This document shows positions 17,064-26,755 of a DNA stretch of 64,000 bases, piece after piece. Location: positions 3,853,627-3,917,626 of the forward strand of contig OX638348.1 of NCBI GenBank assembly GCA_951813085.1, written 5' to 3'. Position numbers and translations under genes: made by a program. The stretch is from an uncultured Opitutaceae bacterium. GTDB taxonomy: Bacteria > Verrucomicrobiota > Verrucomicrobiia > Opitutales > Opitutaceae. The notes beneath the pieces were generated by a model. That model was not told the DNA's origin and did no database searches. It worked only from the letters and a program-made list of their open reading frames with translations. Positions within the stretch are counted from its first letter, which is position 1; every line of letters starts with the position of its first letter.

Positions 17064-18482
17064 TCAGTTCCTAGACGCTCTTAATGGCCACAGCTTGTAT
17101 AGGCGCTCTCGCATCTTATTCATTGCATCCGACTGTTCAGGCGAAAAGGCGACATTGATATTCTCTTGAGGATCGATTCGATGGTCGTACAGCTCTTGAG
17201 CGACGATTTCACCGCTTTTCGTGTCGCGCCATTCAGTATAGCGAAAACGCTGCGACCTGACTGAAAGACCACGATTTCCGGCTCTGTGATATTGGCTATA
17301 AGCAACGGTGTCACGGATCTTCGCGCGATTCGGACTTCTAACCAGGTCTGCGAGCGACTTTCCATCCACATCCTTCGCCGAAGGGATATCGGCGATGTCG
17401 GCAAGCGTTGGATACAAGTCGATTAATTCAACGGGCTGGTCGACCGTGATTCCCTTGCTTTCGCTGCGCGGGTCGATGATCAGGAATGGGATGTGGGTGG
17501 ACGTTTCGAAATTGCTGTGCTTGCACCACATTCCGTGTTCCCCCAGCTGGTATCCATGGTCGGAAAAAAGCGCAATGACCGTATTGTCGGCCTCTCCCGT
17601 ATCATCTAGGGCTGATAGGAGTTCTCCAATGAGCGCGTCAATATAGCTGATGCATGCGAAATAGGCATGGCGTACATGTCGAGCAAGCGGCTCTGGCAAA
17701 GGTCCTTCCTCGGGCATTCCCTGGAAGCTGCGCACGTACCTCCAGGGACTCACCGCAAATTCTGGAGAGCCTCTCGGCGCGAATGGATTATCGGCTAGGG
17801 GAAGCGTCTTCGGATCGTACAGGTCCCAATATCGCTTGGGCGCATTGAATGGCGTGTGAGGCTTGTGATAGCCCATGAAGAGCAAGAATGGCTGATCCGA
17901 CCGGGCAGCGGTCCGTAAGGTTCGTATGGCTGCGCGATTTGTCACTCCATCCCGATAGGCGTCGTCATCAACGTCCGGCCCTTCAAACAACGGTAGTTGC
18001 TTATTGGAGGCGTGCACCCCGTCGATGCCCGCCTTCATTTGTTCCAAGCCGAGCGATGCATACTGCTTTCCCAGAATATAATGTTGAGGTTGGCTCCAAG
18101 ACTGATCGTCGCGATGAGTATTGTGAAGGACTTTCCCGAAACCGTAGGTGGCGTATCCATGGTTCTTGAAATGCTCAGGGAGCGAAACGGTATCGGGTCG
18201 CGTATCCCGAAAGTGGGTCTTATTGTTATAGGCTTGTATCGTATCCGGTCGGAGTCCGGTGAATAAGCTCGAACGAGACGGGCCGCAAATTGCGTATTGG
18301 CAATAGGCTCGAGTGAAAAGCGAACCGCGTTCTGCGAGGCGATCGATATTGGGGCTGTGGATGTGGCTCGCTCCGTAGCAATTCAGTTCAGGACGGAGAT
18401 CGTCGATACCGATGATAAGAACATTAGGTCGTTCCGCCAATAATCCCAACGAAAAAGAGAAGAGCCAAAATAGGATTCTCAT
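17064..18482 (-). CDS. Secreted sulfatase, iduronate-2-sulfatase-like
   Basis: 472 residues from the start MRILFWLFSFSLGLLAERPNV, chosen because it gives a signal peptide; an upstream in-frame ATG at 18578 adds 32 non-signal residues and overlaps DUF1501. RPNVLIIGIDDLRPELNCYG and the formylglycine motif CGPSR at Cys66 are followed by TYGFGKVLHNTHR, GYHKPHTPF and FSDHGYQLGEHGMW. The GKVLH and HKPHTPF pair is typical of the iduronate-2-sulfatase-like group. Expected to act outside the cytoplasm on a sulfated uronic acid or similar sugar. Confidence 0.92.
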   Translation of the reverse strand: MRILFWLFSFSLGLLAERPNVLIIGIDDLRPELNCYGASHIHSPNIDRLAERGSLFTRAYCQYAICGPSRSSLFTGLRPDTIQAYNNKTHFRDTRPDTVSLPEHFKNHGYATYGFGKVLHNTHRDDQSWSQPQHYILGKQYASLGLEQMKAGIDGVHASNKQLPLFEGPDVDDDAYRDGVTNRAAIRTLRTAARSDQPFLLFMGYHKPHTPFNAPKRYWDLYDPKTLPLADNPFAPRGSPEFAVSPWRYVRSFQGMPEEGPLPEPLARHVRHAYFACISYIDALIGELLSALDDTGEADNTVIALFSDHGYQLGEHGMWCKHSNFETSTHIPFLIIDPRSESKGITVDQPVELIDLYPTLADIADIPSAKDVDGKSLADLVRSPNRAKIRDTVAYSQYHRAGNRGLSVRSQRFRYTEWRDTKSGEIVAQELYDHRIDPQENINVAFSPEQSDAMNKMRERLYKLWPLRASRN

Positions 18483-18492
18483 GAATTTGTTG

Positions 18493-18555
18493 CCCACGAA
18501 TTGCACGAATCTACGCGAATCAATAATTAAGGGTTCATTCGTGTCGATTCGCGGG
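18493..18555. repeat. Short inverted repeat
   Basis: cccacgaattgcacgaat (18493-18510) pairs with attcgtgtcgattcgcggg (18537-18555) with few mismatches. The stem lies between the DUF1501 stop and the sulfatase start, and could form an intra-operon RNA hairpin. Confidence 0.6.
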
Positions 18556-18570
18556 AGTTGACATCGAATT

Positions 18571-20019
18571 CTACCCAATTAGCTCGGGGATGATTTGGCC
18601 GCCGAATTGGGACATTTGCTTGAAGCGACCACCGTGGAAATAGGTAAGCTTGTTGTCGTCCAAGCCGAGCAGGCTGAGCAAGGTAACGTGTACGTCCCGA
18701 ATGTGATGCACGGTTTGAACCGCTTCTGATCCTAGTTCATCCGTAGCGCCTACGGTGCTACCCGCGTTTACGCCGCCACCGGCGAACCACATGGTCATGG
18801 CTTTGGAATTGTGGTCTCGGCCGTATGCGGCGCCACCATCGCGAACGCCGTTATCCGGGCTGCGGCCGAATTCGCCGCACCAGATGATGAGCGTTTCATC
18901 GAGCAGACCCCGTTGCTTGAGGTCCTGGATTAATCCCGCAATGGGCTTGTCGATACTTTTGATGCGCGATCCGTGAGCTCGTTCAATAAAGTCATGCGAG
19001 TCCCAGCCGGCGTTGTAGGCCTGTATAAAGCGGACGCCTTTTTCGACAAGCCGTCTCGCCAAGAGCAGTTTGCGGCCAAAGGGATCGGTATCATCATCAC
19101 CAATACCGTACATCTCCTTAGTCTTGTCGTCCTCTTGATCGATATCGAGAATGCCGGGAACCTGCATCTGCATGCGAAAGGCCAGTTCGTAGTTCTCGAT
19201 CCGGGCTTGAAGATCGTCTTGCCATGGATGCTCTTCCAGGTGATCGTGATTGAAGCGGCTGAGGAGGTTCAGGTTTTCACGCTGGTGTTCGGCCGTGATT
19301 CCTTTTGGTGGCTTCAAATCGAGAATGGGTGAGCCTTTGGGCCGAAGAGGCGTTCCTTGGTAATGGGCGGGCAGGTAGCCATTCCCCCAGTTCGGAGCTC
19401 CCCCTTGCGGATAGGATAGTTCGGGTAGAACGATGAAACCCGGAAGGTCCTGATTTTCAGAACCCAGTCCATAGGTGACCCAAGAGCCCATAGCTGGATC
19501 GCCCCCGAACCGATTGCCGGTATTAACTTGAAAAAGGGCGGTGGGGTGATTGACCGAGTCCACTTGGCAGCCGCGGTAGAAGCAAATGTCGTCGGCAACC
19601 CTGGCCAGGTGTTGCCAAGGCTCCGTCATCCATGCTCCTGACTTGCCTACCTGGCGAGCTTTCCAGGGGCTTTGTACGTAGTATCGCGTGCCGCTCTCCA
19701 TGGCGGACTTGGCTTCCCCGCTCCGAGTGAATTTCTGTAGGTGAAGATCGTTGAGAGCAGGTTTCGGGTCGAAGGTATCGATGTGGCTCGGTCCGCCTTC
19801 CATCATGAGGAAAATGCAGTTCTTGGCCTTTTGAGGAAGATGCGGCTTCTTGACCGACAATGGCCCTACGGCACTAGCGGCTGCAAGCTCTTGGGGTAGC
19901 AAGCTGGCCAGGGCGATGCTGCCGAGGCTGCTTCCCATGCCGTAGAGAAAGTCTCGACGGTTCAGGGACTTGGCAACAGAGATGTTCTGCTGAACTTCGC
20001 GTTGTAATTGCTTCTTCAT
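18571..20019 (-). CDS. DUF1501 family protein with Tat signal
   Basis: A 482-residue protein. A twin-arginine signal (SLNRRDFLYGMGSSLGSIALA) is followed by KAKNCIFLMMEGGPSHIDTFDPKP, the DUF1501 N-terminal motif, and later by LIIWCGEFGRSPDN and GRDHNSKAMTMWFAGGGV. DUF1501 is related to the alkaline-phosphatase/sulfatase fold but has no settled activity. In Planctomycetes and Verrucomicrobia it typically follows a PSD1/DUF1549/DUF1553 gene, as here (58 bp gap), so the two very likely act together outside the cytoplasm. Confidence 0.92.
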   Translation of the reverse strand: MKKQLQREVQQNISVAKSLNRRDFLYGMGSSLGSIALASLLPQELAAASAVGPLSVKKPHLPQKAKNCIFLMMEGGPSHIDTFDPKPALNDLHLQKFTRSGEAKSAMESGTRYYVQSPWKARQVGKSGAWMTEPWQHLARVADDICFYRGCQVDSVNHPTALFQVNTGNRFGGDPAMGSWVTYGLGSENQDLPGFIVLPELSYPQGGAPNWGNGYLPAHYQGTPLRPKGSPILDLKPPKGITAEHQRENLNLLSRFNHDHLEEHPWQDDLQARIENYELAFRMQMQVPGILDIDQEDDKTKEMYGIGDDDTDPFGRKLLLARRLVEKGVRFIQAYNAGWDSHDFIERAHGSRIKSIDKPIAGLIQDLKQRGLLDETLIIWCGEFGRSPDNGVRDGGAAYGRDHNSKAMTMWFAGGGVNAGSTVGATDELGSEAVQTVHHIRDVHVTLLSLLGLDDNKLTYFHGGRFKQMSQFGGQIIPELIG

Positions 20020-20077
20020 GACGCGTCGGGTAGATTAGGGTAGCATAGGCGTCTTGCCGGCGTAAATAGGTTGGATC

Positions 20078-22936
20078 TTAGTACACATAAATAAATTCAT
20101 TGCTGTTGAATACGACGAGACAGAGGTCGGCGAGGGCCCGAGTTTCCGCGTCGACATCGGCGAACGTTGGATCCGGTGAATAGTCTTCGAAGCCGAAAAG
20201 GACTTCGGTAAAGGTAAACGGAGCTCCCGACATTTCCTCGACGGCAGAACGCTCGACTTCTCGCGGGAATTCTCTCGGCTCGAAATCCAGATCCTTATGC
20301 CGATTCTCCATGCTCTTCCAGTGGTCCAGGCTGAGCTTGATTTCTTCTCGGTCTGGCTCGCGGCCGTAGGCCCGTTGGAAAAGATCCTCGATGGCTTGCC
20401 TACAATTCTTGTTGTTTTCCAATAGATCCATGGCCGTAGCAACCGAGCGATTCAGCGAGTCGTCGCTGTTGAATAGGCTGAATACCTGTGGCGTAACCGT
20501 TGAGCTTTGGCGAACTTCGCAGGACTCGTCTGGGCTGGGCTGATTGAACACCTCCATGAACGGATTGCGTAGGCCGCGAATCTTTTTGGCGTAAACGGAT
20601 CGTCGGTTGCGAAGTTCTGGAGTAGGCGCGGGCTCGTACGATGCGGCGTAAGAACCCATCACTTGGCGGGGCTGCAGAGCGACATCCATATTGATTTCCG
20701 GACGAGCGGGTAGCCCGCCGATCGAGGGGCTTAGCTCGCCAGAAACGAATAGCATGCTGTCGCGAACCTCCTCAGCGCTCAATCGACGATGCCGGAATAC
20801 TGCGTAGGAGTTGCTAAGCGGGTCTTTCTCAGTGATAAGCTCCCGATTTGGGTGTTCCGTTGAACGGCGGTACGCTTCGGAAGTCATGATAAAGCGATGC
20901 AGTTCCTTGATAGACCAATCGTTTTCCAGGAACCAGGTCGCCAAATAATCAAGCAGCTCCGGGTGGGTGGGTTTTCCTCCCATGGCTCCAAAGTTATTAG
21001 GCGTATTCACGATTCCGCGACCAAAATGGTAATTCCAAATGCGATTGGTGATGGATCGAGGTAGGAGCGTATTTTCCGGGCTAGCCAGCCATTTGGCGAA
21101 GGCAAGGCGGCGACCGTCTGGAGAATCTGGAATGCTGTTCCACGGGGTGGCTTCGATCATATCGTTCGATCCTGGTAGTGCGCTCATGACGCCTGGAGTG
21201 ACTTCTTCACCGTTATTGAATGGATCGCCTCCAACTAAAATGTGCGTCTTGCCCATTGGGCCACCTGAGGTTGGATCCTTTGGCATGGCGAGCATCGACC
21301 CAGATCGAACTTCTTTTTTAGGAGGAAGGCCACTGAAGACGGACATGGCGTATGGCTCGAACTTCTTCATTTCGAAGGTCGTGCGACTAACGTTCTTGTC
21401 GCCCACTTTCATGATGCCCAGCTCTTCTAGACTGAGGCCATAATTCCTCGGAGGCAATTGGTCATCGGGAATTCCCTGTTTTGCCAATTCGCGCCGCGTT
21501 CCCACGGGGATTCCATTTTCACGGCACCACTCTTCGGTGGCTACTCGGGATTTTTCCCTAAGCTCGTTACGCATCTTATCAAAATAATGGATACGTTTTT
21601 CCATGACCGCCTTCTCTGCGTAGTCCACGAGATTCTCGTAAGGCTGAAAAGGCACGGTCCGGTCAGCGAATTGGGTCGAATCGAATACCGCCTGAATCCG
21701 ATAGTAATCTTTCGTTGGAATGGGGTCGAACTTGTGGTCGTGGCAGCGAGCGCACTGAAGCGGGTGGGAGAGGAAAGTCTGCCCCACGCTGTCGGTGACG
21801 TCATCTAGAAACTGCTGTCGCGTTATCCGAGCTACGGACATCGCCGTATGTTCCCAAGGGCCCATTCGCAAAAAGCCGGTGGCGAAAATCATTTCGGGAT
21901 TTTCTGGATCCCATTCGTCGCCGGCTATTTGCTCGATAGCGAATTGGTCGAAAGGCTTATCCTCGTTGAAGGAGCGGATAACGTAGTCGCGATAGCGCCA
22001 GGCATGTGTCCGCTCGTAATCGTTGGAAAAGCCGGACGAGTCTGCGTAGCGCACGACGTCTAGCCAATGGCGGCCCCATTGCTCTCCGTAACGCTGATCG
22101 TCAAGTAGCCGATCAATTACGTCCTTAAAGGCGTCTAAATCGGAGCGCTTGTCTTTGGCGAAGGTCTCGACTTCCGCGGGAGTGGGGGGCAGGCCGATCA
22201 GGTCAAAGGTGGCTCGGCGAATCAAGGTGCGGCGATCGGTCAGTGGCGCGGCTGGAATTCCGGTGACCTCAAGCTTGTAGTCTATGAAGGCATCGATGGG
22301 GTGGTCGGCTTTGCTTTTCGTTTCTGGAATAGCCGGATTGCTGATAGGCTGATAGGCCCACAGATCTTCTTCTTTGTAGCGCCGATTGGCCCAATTTTCA
22401 GAAAGCGCGCCACTCGTCTGGACGGTAACCCCTTCCGCATGCTTGTCGCGTATAGCGGCGACTCGGTCCTCGCCTGACCAAGGGGCGCCCGCGTCAATCC
22501 AATCGCGAATCGCCCAAGTCTGTTCCTCCGTGAGGCGATCATTTTCCTTAGGAGGCATCTCGAAATCCGGATCTTCCCAGCGGATGGCTTCCATCATGAA
22601 GCTAAATTCCGCATCGCCCGGAATGAGGACATCGTCGAAGGATTCGCCACCTTTGAGCAGCCCTTCGCGGGTCGTCATATCCAAACCGCCCTCAATTTCC
22701 TCAGGATCATCCCCGTGGCAAGAGAAACACTTATTGGCTAGGATCGGTTTAACATCCAAGGCGAAAAGGAGTTCTCCTTCAGGGTATTCCTCGGACTCGG
22801 CACTCGAGGCATACTGCCAGCTAGCTCCGAATACGAGCAGCGCCATGATTATTTTGGAGTTTCCCAGTCGATCCGTTTTCGAAAAGTCGGAATTCATCAG
22901 AATTTGCCTTCCCAGTCTAATAAGTTGGTTCTTCAC
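20078..22936 (-). CDS. PSD1 / DUF1549-DUF1553 cytochrome-c-like protein
   Basis: A 952-residue protein. A hydrophobic segment near residues 29-46 is followed by LLFALDVKPILANKC and the haem motif CFSCH (Cys70, Cys73, His74), the planctomycete-type cytochrome C domain. DUF1549 follows (HPIDAFIDYKLEVTGI ... DVVRYADSSGFSNDY ... CARCHDHKFDPI), then DUF1553 (SITNRIWNYHFGRGIVNTPNNFG ... RLSAEEVRDSML). Function is unproven; the haem suggests a redox role. It forms a unit with DUF1501 immediately downstream. Confidence 0.93.
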   Translation of the reverse strand: MKNQLIRLGRQILMNSDFSKTDRLGNSKIIMALLVFGASWQYASSAESEEYPEGELLFALDVKPILANKCFSCHGDDPEEIEGGLDMTTREGLLKGGESFDDVLIPGDAEFSFMMEAIRWEDPDFEMPPKENDRLTEEQTWAIRDWIDAGAPWSGEDRVAAIRDKHAEGVTVQTSGALSENWANRRYKEEDLWAYQPISNPAIPETKSKADHPIDAFIDYKLEVTGIPAAPLTDRRTLIRRATFDLIGLPPTPAEVETFAKDKRSDLDAFKDVIDRLLDDQRYGEQWGRHWLDVVRYADSSGFSNDYERTHAWRYRDYVIRSFNEDKPFDQFAIEQIAGDEWDPENPEMIFATGFLRMGPWEHTAMSVARITRQQFLDDVTDSVGQTFLSHPLQCARCHDHKFDPIPTKDYYRIQAVFDSTQFADRTVPFQPYENLVDYAEKAVMEKRIHYFDKMRNELREKSRVATEEWCRENGIPVGTRRELAKQGIPDDQLPPRNYGLSLEELGIMKVGDKNVSRTTFEMKKFEPYAMSVFSGLPPKKEVRSGSMLAMPKDPTSGGPMGKTHILVGGDPFNNGEEVTPGVMSALPGSNDMIEATPWNSIPDSPDGRRLAFAKWLASPENTLLPRSITNRIWNYHFGRGIVNTPNNFGAMGGKPTHPELLDYLATWFLENDWSIKELHRFIMTSEAYRRSTEHPNRELITEKDPLSNSYAVFRHRRLSAEEVRDSMLFVSGELSPSIGGLPARPEINMDVALQPRQVMGSYAASYEPAPTPELRNRRSVYAKKIRGLRNPFMEVFNQPSPDESCEVRQSSTVTPQVFSLFNSDDSLNRSVATAMDLLENNKNCRQAIEDLFQRAYGREPDREEIKLSLDHWKSMENRHKDLDFEPREFPREVERSAVEEMSGAPFTFTEVLFGFEDYSPDPTFADVDAETRALADLCLVVFNSNEFIYVY

Positions 22937-22987
22937 TTATCAACATATTCCCTCGTTATCTAGTAATTTCGACCCGCAAACACGTCT

Positions 22988-23535
22988 CTAAACGGATATG
23001 CTGATGCCTCCCTTGCGATCCGATTCGTAAACCGCTTCTGCGATGCGAATATCGCGCAGCCCCATCTCGCCTCGCGTCTTGAAGGTTGTGTCACCATCTA
23101 GGATCGCAGAAGCGAAGGCCTCGTGCAACGCTGCTTGCGGTGAAATTTGGGGCAGAACGATTTCTTTGTTATTGTGGAACAAGAGCTTCGGGTTCGGTTG
23201 GCCACCGGATTGACCAAGAACGCTACCCCGCTCTCCGGGAAGAATCTCAACTTTCCCTCTTGGGCCCATAGTCGAGCATTCGTGGGAGGAATGGCTATAA
23301 CTAGCCCGGCAGATCGCTTGAAAGCCGTCGTCGAACATCATCTCGAAACTCATGGTTTCTTCCACACCTTCCGGGAAGATCTCGGGATCGCGTCCTCCGC
23401 AAAGCCATATTGCTTCGCCCAGGCCTTGCCCTTGGTGGCTGGATTGCCGATGACCACCCCCGTGACCTTTACGTTAGTTGTGGAAGCTATCTCGGGGGCG
23501 ATGTTTATTGATTTGGATTGTAACCATAAGATTAC
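22988..23535 (-). pseudogene. Gfo/Idh/MocA oxidoreductase, decayed
   Basis: The N-terminal part reads NIAPEIASTTNVKVTGVV and IGNPATKGK. It then needs a one-base shift at an extra G (near 23425) to continue AWAKQYGFAEDAIP. The frame then jumps to a C-terminal domain (VEETMSFEMMFDDGFQAIC ... LRDIRIAEAVYESDRKGG). The middle of the protein (roughly 150-200 residues) is missing, as is a proper start. The original would have been an NAD(P)-dependent sugar oxidoreductase, probably the first gene of the run with PSD1 and DUF1501. Confidence 0.7.
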
Positions 23536-23607
23536 GGGATTGAACGGAAACCATTTTCCAGTAGAAAACTAAATCCAGTACGATCCGCATCGACTCCTTA
23601 ATACATT

Positions 23608-25281
23608 ATGAGCGCCACGCGACCCCATCTAATCCTCCTTCACTGCATTCTAGGCGCTCTTTTTGTGCCGCCTACAGACGCTAGCGATCGCCCAAATGTG
23701 CTCGTCATCCTTGCAGACGACCTCGGATTTTCGGATCTCGGGTTTCAGGGAGGGGAGATAGAAACACCTCACATCGACAGACTGGCAAATGATGGACTGA
23801 CCTTTACTCAGTTCTACAACTGCGCCCGGTGTGGTCCGACGAGAGCCAGTATAATGACCGGGCTCTACAGTCACCAAGTAGGCGTTTACGAGCTAGAGCC
23901 CGTCGAACCGGGCAACAATATTTTCTTGTCCGAGCTACTGGGGGAAAATGGATACGCGACCTACATGTCAGGCAAATGGCATCTGGGCAACACGCCTGAA
24001 CGTTTGCCTCCAGCGAGAGGCTTCGATCACTCGTACGCGTACCAGGGCTGTTGCGGCGACTATTGGGAACCTCCATTGTACGTTCTCGAATCTCCCGAGG
24101 TTGAACCGATTGTCTATGAGGAAAGCGCATTTCACGCCACGGATGCCACGACTGACTACGCGGTTAAGTTCTTGCAGCATCATGACCAGAATGAGGAGGG
24201 GACCCCGTTCTTTCTCTATCTCGCTTATCAAGCGCCGCATTCGCCAATACAGGCGCCTAAGCATTTGATCGAAAAGTATGTTGAGCGGTACGAGGTTGGC
24301 TGGGACAAGATTCGACAGACTCGCTGGAAAGCGATGAAGGAAAAGGGTTGGTTTCCTCAATACAAGTCCGTCCCTCCGTTCTCAGATTCGCCTCCCTGGC
24401 ACGATGAGTACGCGCAACCTGAGCCGATTCGGAAATGGAATTCATTGAGCAAAATTCAAAAGGAGGACCAGGCGCGTCGAATGGCGACTTACGCGGCGAT
24501 GGTCGATCAGGTCGATCAAGGCATAGGGAAGACGCTCGCTCAACTTGAGAGGATGGGGGAACTAGATAATACTCTCATACTCTTTCTCTCCGACAATGGA
24601 GCGAACTACGAGGGCGGCCCTGATGGCCGCGATGGCCCGCTCAGAGGAAAAGCGTTAGCAAATATGGGCCAACCGGGGACAAAACATCACCTCGGGTCCT
24701 CTTGGGCAGCGTTGTGCAATACTCCGCTTAGACTGTATAAGCATTTCAATCACGAAGGAGGAATTCTGACGCCCTTTATCGCGCACTGGCCGGACGGAAT
24801 CAAGCGTAGTAGTGGGGAAGAATCGCAACGCGGTCATGTTATCGATCTTATGGCGACCATAGTCGATATAACCGATGTCGAATATCCAAGAAGCTACGAT
24901 GGAAATGCAATTCTCTCAATGGAAGGAACCAGTTTGATACCGGCATTCAATGGAGAAGAGATGCCTGAAAGGACGCTCTTCTTTGAGCACGAGGCGAACC
25001 GAGCGATGCTTAAAGGCGACTACAAGCTTGTTTCGAAGAATTTTACGTCGACCGATGGACAAACGCATCACGATTGGGAACTCTACAATATCGCGAACGA
25101 TCCGCTCGAGCAAGACGACCTCGCAGCGCAGCATTACTACGACAAGGTCATCCCGCTTGCCCGCGAATGGCACCAATGGGCAACGCGTACGGACGCGATC
25201 GTCGGCTACGAAAAGTGGATGCTCAAGCTGCAGCACTATTGGCAAACGGGTTCGCGGACTTATCTGGATGATGCCTTTTGA
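23608..25281 (+). CDS. Secreted sulfatase, arylsulfatase type
   Basis: A 557-residue sulfatase. The signal peptide (LILLHCILGALFVPPTDA) is followed by DRPNVLVILADDLGFSDLGF and the formylglycine motif CGPTR at Cys75. GKWHLG, APHSPIQAPKH and FLSDNGANYEGG follow, with a C-terminal ELYNIANDPLEQDDL. It is larger than the usual 480-510 residues because of a longer middle section (residues about 220-290). The domain order matches the sulfatase at 926-2446. Expected in the periplasm, desulfating a glycan. Confidence 0.92.
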   Translation: MSATRPHLILLHCILGALFVPPTDASDRPNVLVILADDLGFSDLGFQGGEIETPHIDRLANDGLTFTQFYNCARCGPTRASIMTGLYSHQVGVYELEPVEPGNNIFLSELLGENGYATYMSGKWHLGNTPERLPPARGFDHSYAYQGCCGDYWEPPLYVLESPEVEPIVYEESAFHATDATTDYAVKFLQHHDQNEEGTPFFLYLAYQAPHSPIQAPKHLIEKYVERYEVGWDKIRQTRWKAMKEKGWFPQYKSVPPFSDSPPWHDEYAQPEPIRKWNSLSKIQKEDQARRMATYAAMVDQVDQGIGKTLAQLERMGELDNTLILFLSDNGANYEGGPDGRDGPLRGKALANMGQPGTKHHLGSSWAALCNTPLRLYKHFNHEGGILTPFIAHWPDGIKRSSGEESQRGHVIDLMATIVDITDVEYPRSYDGNAILSMEGTSLIPAFNGEEMPERTLFFEHEANRAMLKGDYKLVSKNFTSTDGQTHHDWELYNIANDPLEQDDLAAQHYYDKVIPLAREWHQWATRTDAIVGYEKWMLKLQHYWQTGSRTYLDDAF

Positions 25282-25374
25282 AATTACGCGCTGGATTTGA
25301 TTGATGAACGCGCTTTAGTCGTTTGATCGATTGCAGTATTGATTCGAATGAATTGAAGGCTAGGGTGCTCATTC

Positions 25375-25797
25375 ATGTCGAAATCGGATAATTTAGGCAG
25401 GTTTTTCCAAGAGGATGGTCGAACGGTTATCCTTCCCATAGATCATGGTACCGCGATCCCGGTACCGGAATTGGGCGATCCGAATCGCTTGATTGAGTCA
25501 GTGAGTGGCTCAGTCGATGGATTCGTCGTAAATCTAGGCCTAGCTCAAGCGTACCGTGAAGCGTTGCGCGGAAGCGGCGTTTGCCTGAGAACGGATTGCT
25601 ATAAGCCAACGTATCCAGGGAACGAAGACAATGGAGCATTCCGCCTATTCACCGCAGAAGATGCTATGTCGGTCGGAGCTCACGCCATGATGAACATGTG
25701 CTATCCGCACCACCGTCGCGAATCGGACAACCTAAGAGAATGCGCAGCCATCATAAGCGAAGGAAGAGACTACAGCATACCCGTGATAGTACCATGA
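25375..25797 (+). pseudogene. Class I aldolase, 5' fragment (interrupted)
   Basis: 140 residues resembling the N-terminal half of a DhnA/FbaB-type class I aldolase (RTVILPIDHGTAIPVPELGD, GFVVNLGLAQAY). The real gene sequence stops after GTGATAGT at 25790; the frame then enters an insert and ends at a TGA (25795-25797) that overlaps the start codon of the Mrr gene. The C-terminal half with the Schiff-base lysine region lies at 27827-28199. The aldolase is presumably inactive. Its promoter may now drive the restriction gene. Confidence 0.85.
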
Positions 25798-26729
25798 AAA
25801 CCAATCCAGCCGAATGCCCCACTTGGGATGAATTTCTACGCCCCTTGCTAGAACTCTCAGATCAGGGGCCCATAATGCGAAAAACAGCTGCGCGCCAAAT
25901 ATCTGATGCCTATCAGTTCTCAGATGAAATAATCAATTCACGCGTCAAGAGCGGTGAAACTCACATTCAAAACCGTGCAGGCTGGGCAATGAGCTCTTTG
26001 GTAAAAGCACAATTTATCGAGAAGCACCCTACAGAAAAGTACACTTACACGATAACAGATTCTGGACGCTCCTACCTTGCACAGCACAGCGGACCGATTA
26101 CGGCCCAAGATCTAAAAAATATAGATGGATATGAAGAGGCGTGGGCAGAAGCTAGTCGTAAGAAACAAGATGCTAAAACTGGCGAAGACCAAACTCCTTA
26201 CAGCCTAAGCAACAGCACACCCACAGACTTAATTGAAAATGCAATTGTAGAAGTAAACAACAAGCTCAGGAACGAACTGCTTTCAATCCTCCACGATTCT
26301 AACCCCTACCACTTTGAACAAATTGTTTTAGATGTGCTAGTCGCCATGGGCTACGGTGGTTCCCGAGATGAAGCTGCCAAAGTTACCAAGAAGTCTAATG
26401 ATGGTGGTATTGACGGTATCATTAATGAGGATCGCCTTGGGCTTGACGTCATCTACATCCAAGCAAAGCGCTACAAAAGCAATGTAGGTCGCGTAGACGT
26501 ACAAAAGTTTGTTGGAGCTCTCTCGGGAAACCAAGCACACAAGGGTATTTTTATAACGACAAGCTGCTACAATCAAAACGCCATCGATTACGCTCAAAAT
26601 ATCCCCCAGAAAATCATTTTGATAGACGGAACACGGTTAGCGGACCTCATGATAGAACATAACGTTGGCGTATCCATAGAGGAAACCATCTTTATTAAAC
26701 GCCTCGACACTGACTACTTTGAGAATTAG
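25794..26729 (+). CDS. mrr: Mrr-like restriction endonuclease
   Basis: 311 residues from ATG 25794, which overlaps the TGA of the truncated aldolase as ATGA. Residues about 8-100 form the winged-helix Mrr N-terminal domain (WDEFLRPLLELSDQGPIMRK, then YTYTITDSGRSYLAQH). The C-terminal Mrr catalytic domain of the PD-(D/E)XK fold shows VLVAMGYGGSRDEAAKVT, NDGGIDGIINEDRLGLDV and YIQAKRY, that is, the D and QxK active-site residues. Family members are Type IV enzymes cutting methylated DNA. No methyltransferase accompanies it, which fits. Translation is probably coupled to the aldolase fragment. Confidence 0.9.
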   Translation: MKTNPAECPTWDEFLRPLLELSDQGPIMRKTAARQISDAYQFSDEIINSRVKSGETHIQNRAGWAMSSLVKAQFIEKHPTEKYTYTITDSGRSYLAQHSGPITAQDLKNIDGYEEAWAEASRKKQDAKTGEDQTPYSLSNSTPTDLIENAIVEVNNKLRNELLSILHDSNPYHFEQIVLDVLVAMGYGGSRDEAAKVTKKSNDGGIDGIINEDRLGLDVIYIQAKRYKSNVGRVDVQKFVGALSGNQAHKGIFITTSCYNQNAIDYAQNIPQKIILIDGTRLADLMIEHNVGVSIEETIFIKRLDTDYFEN

Positions 26730-26755
26730 CCGAGGGAGAGAATCACTCCATATTT

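Noticed and set aside
23147..23572. 141-residue + strand frame before the sulfatase
   Set aside because: It is antisense to the decayed Gfo/Idh gene, which shows real protein similarity on the minus strand.
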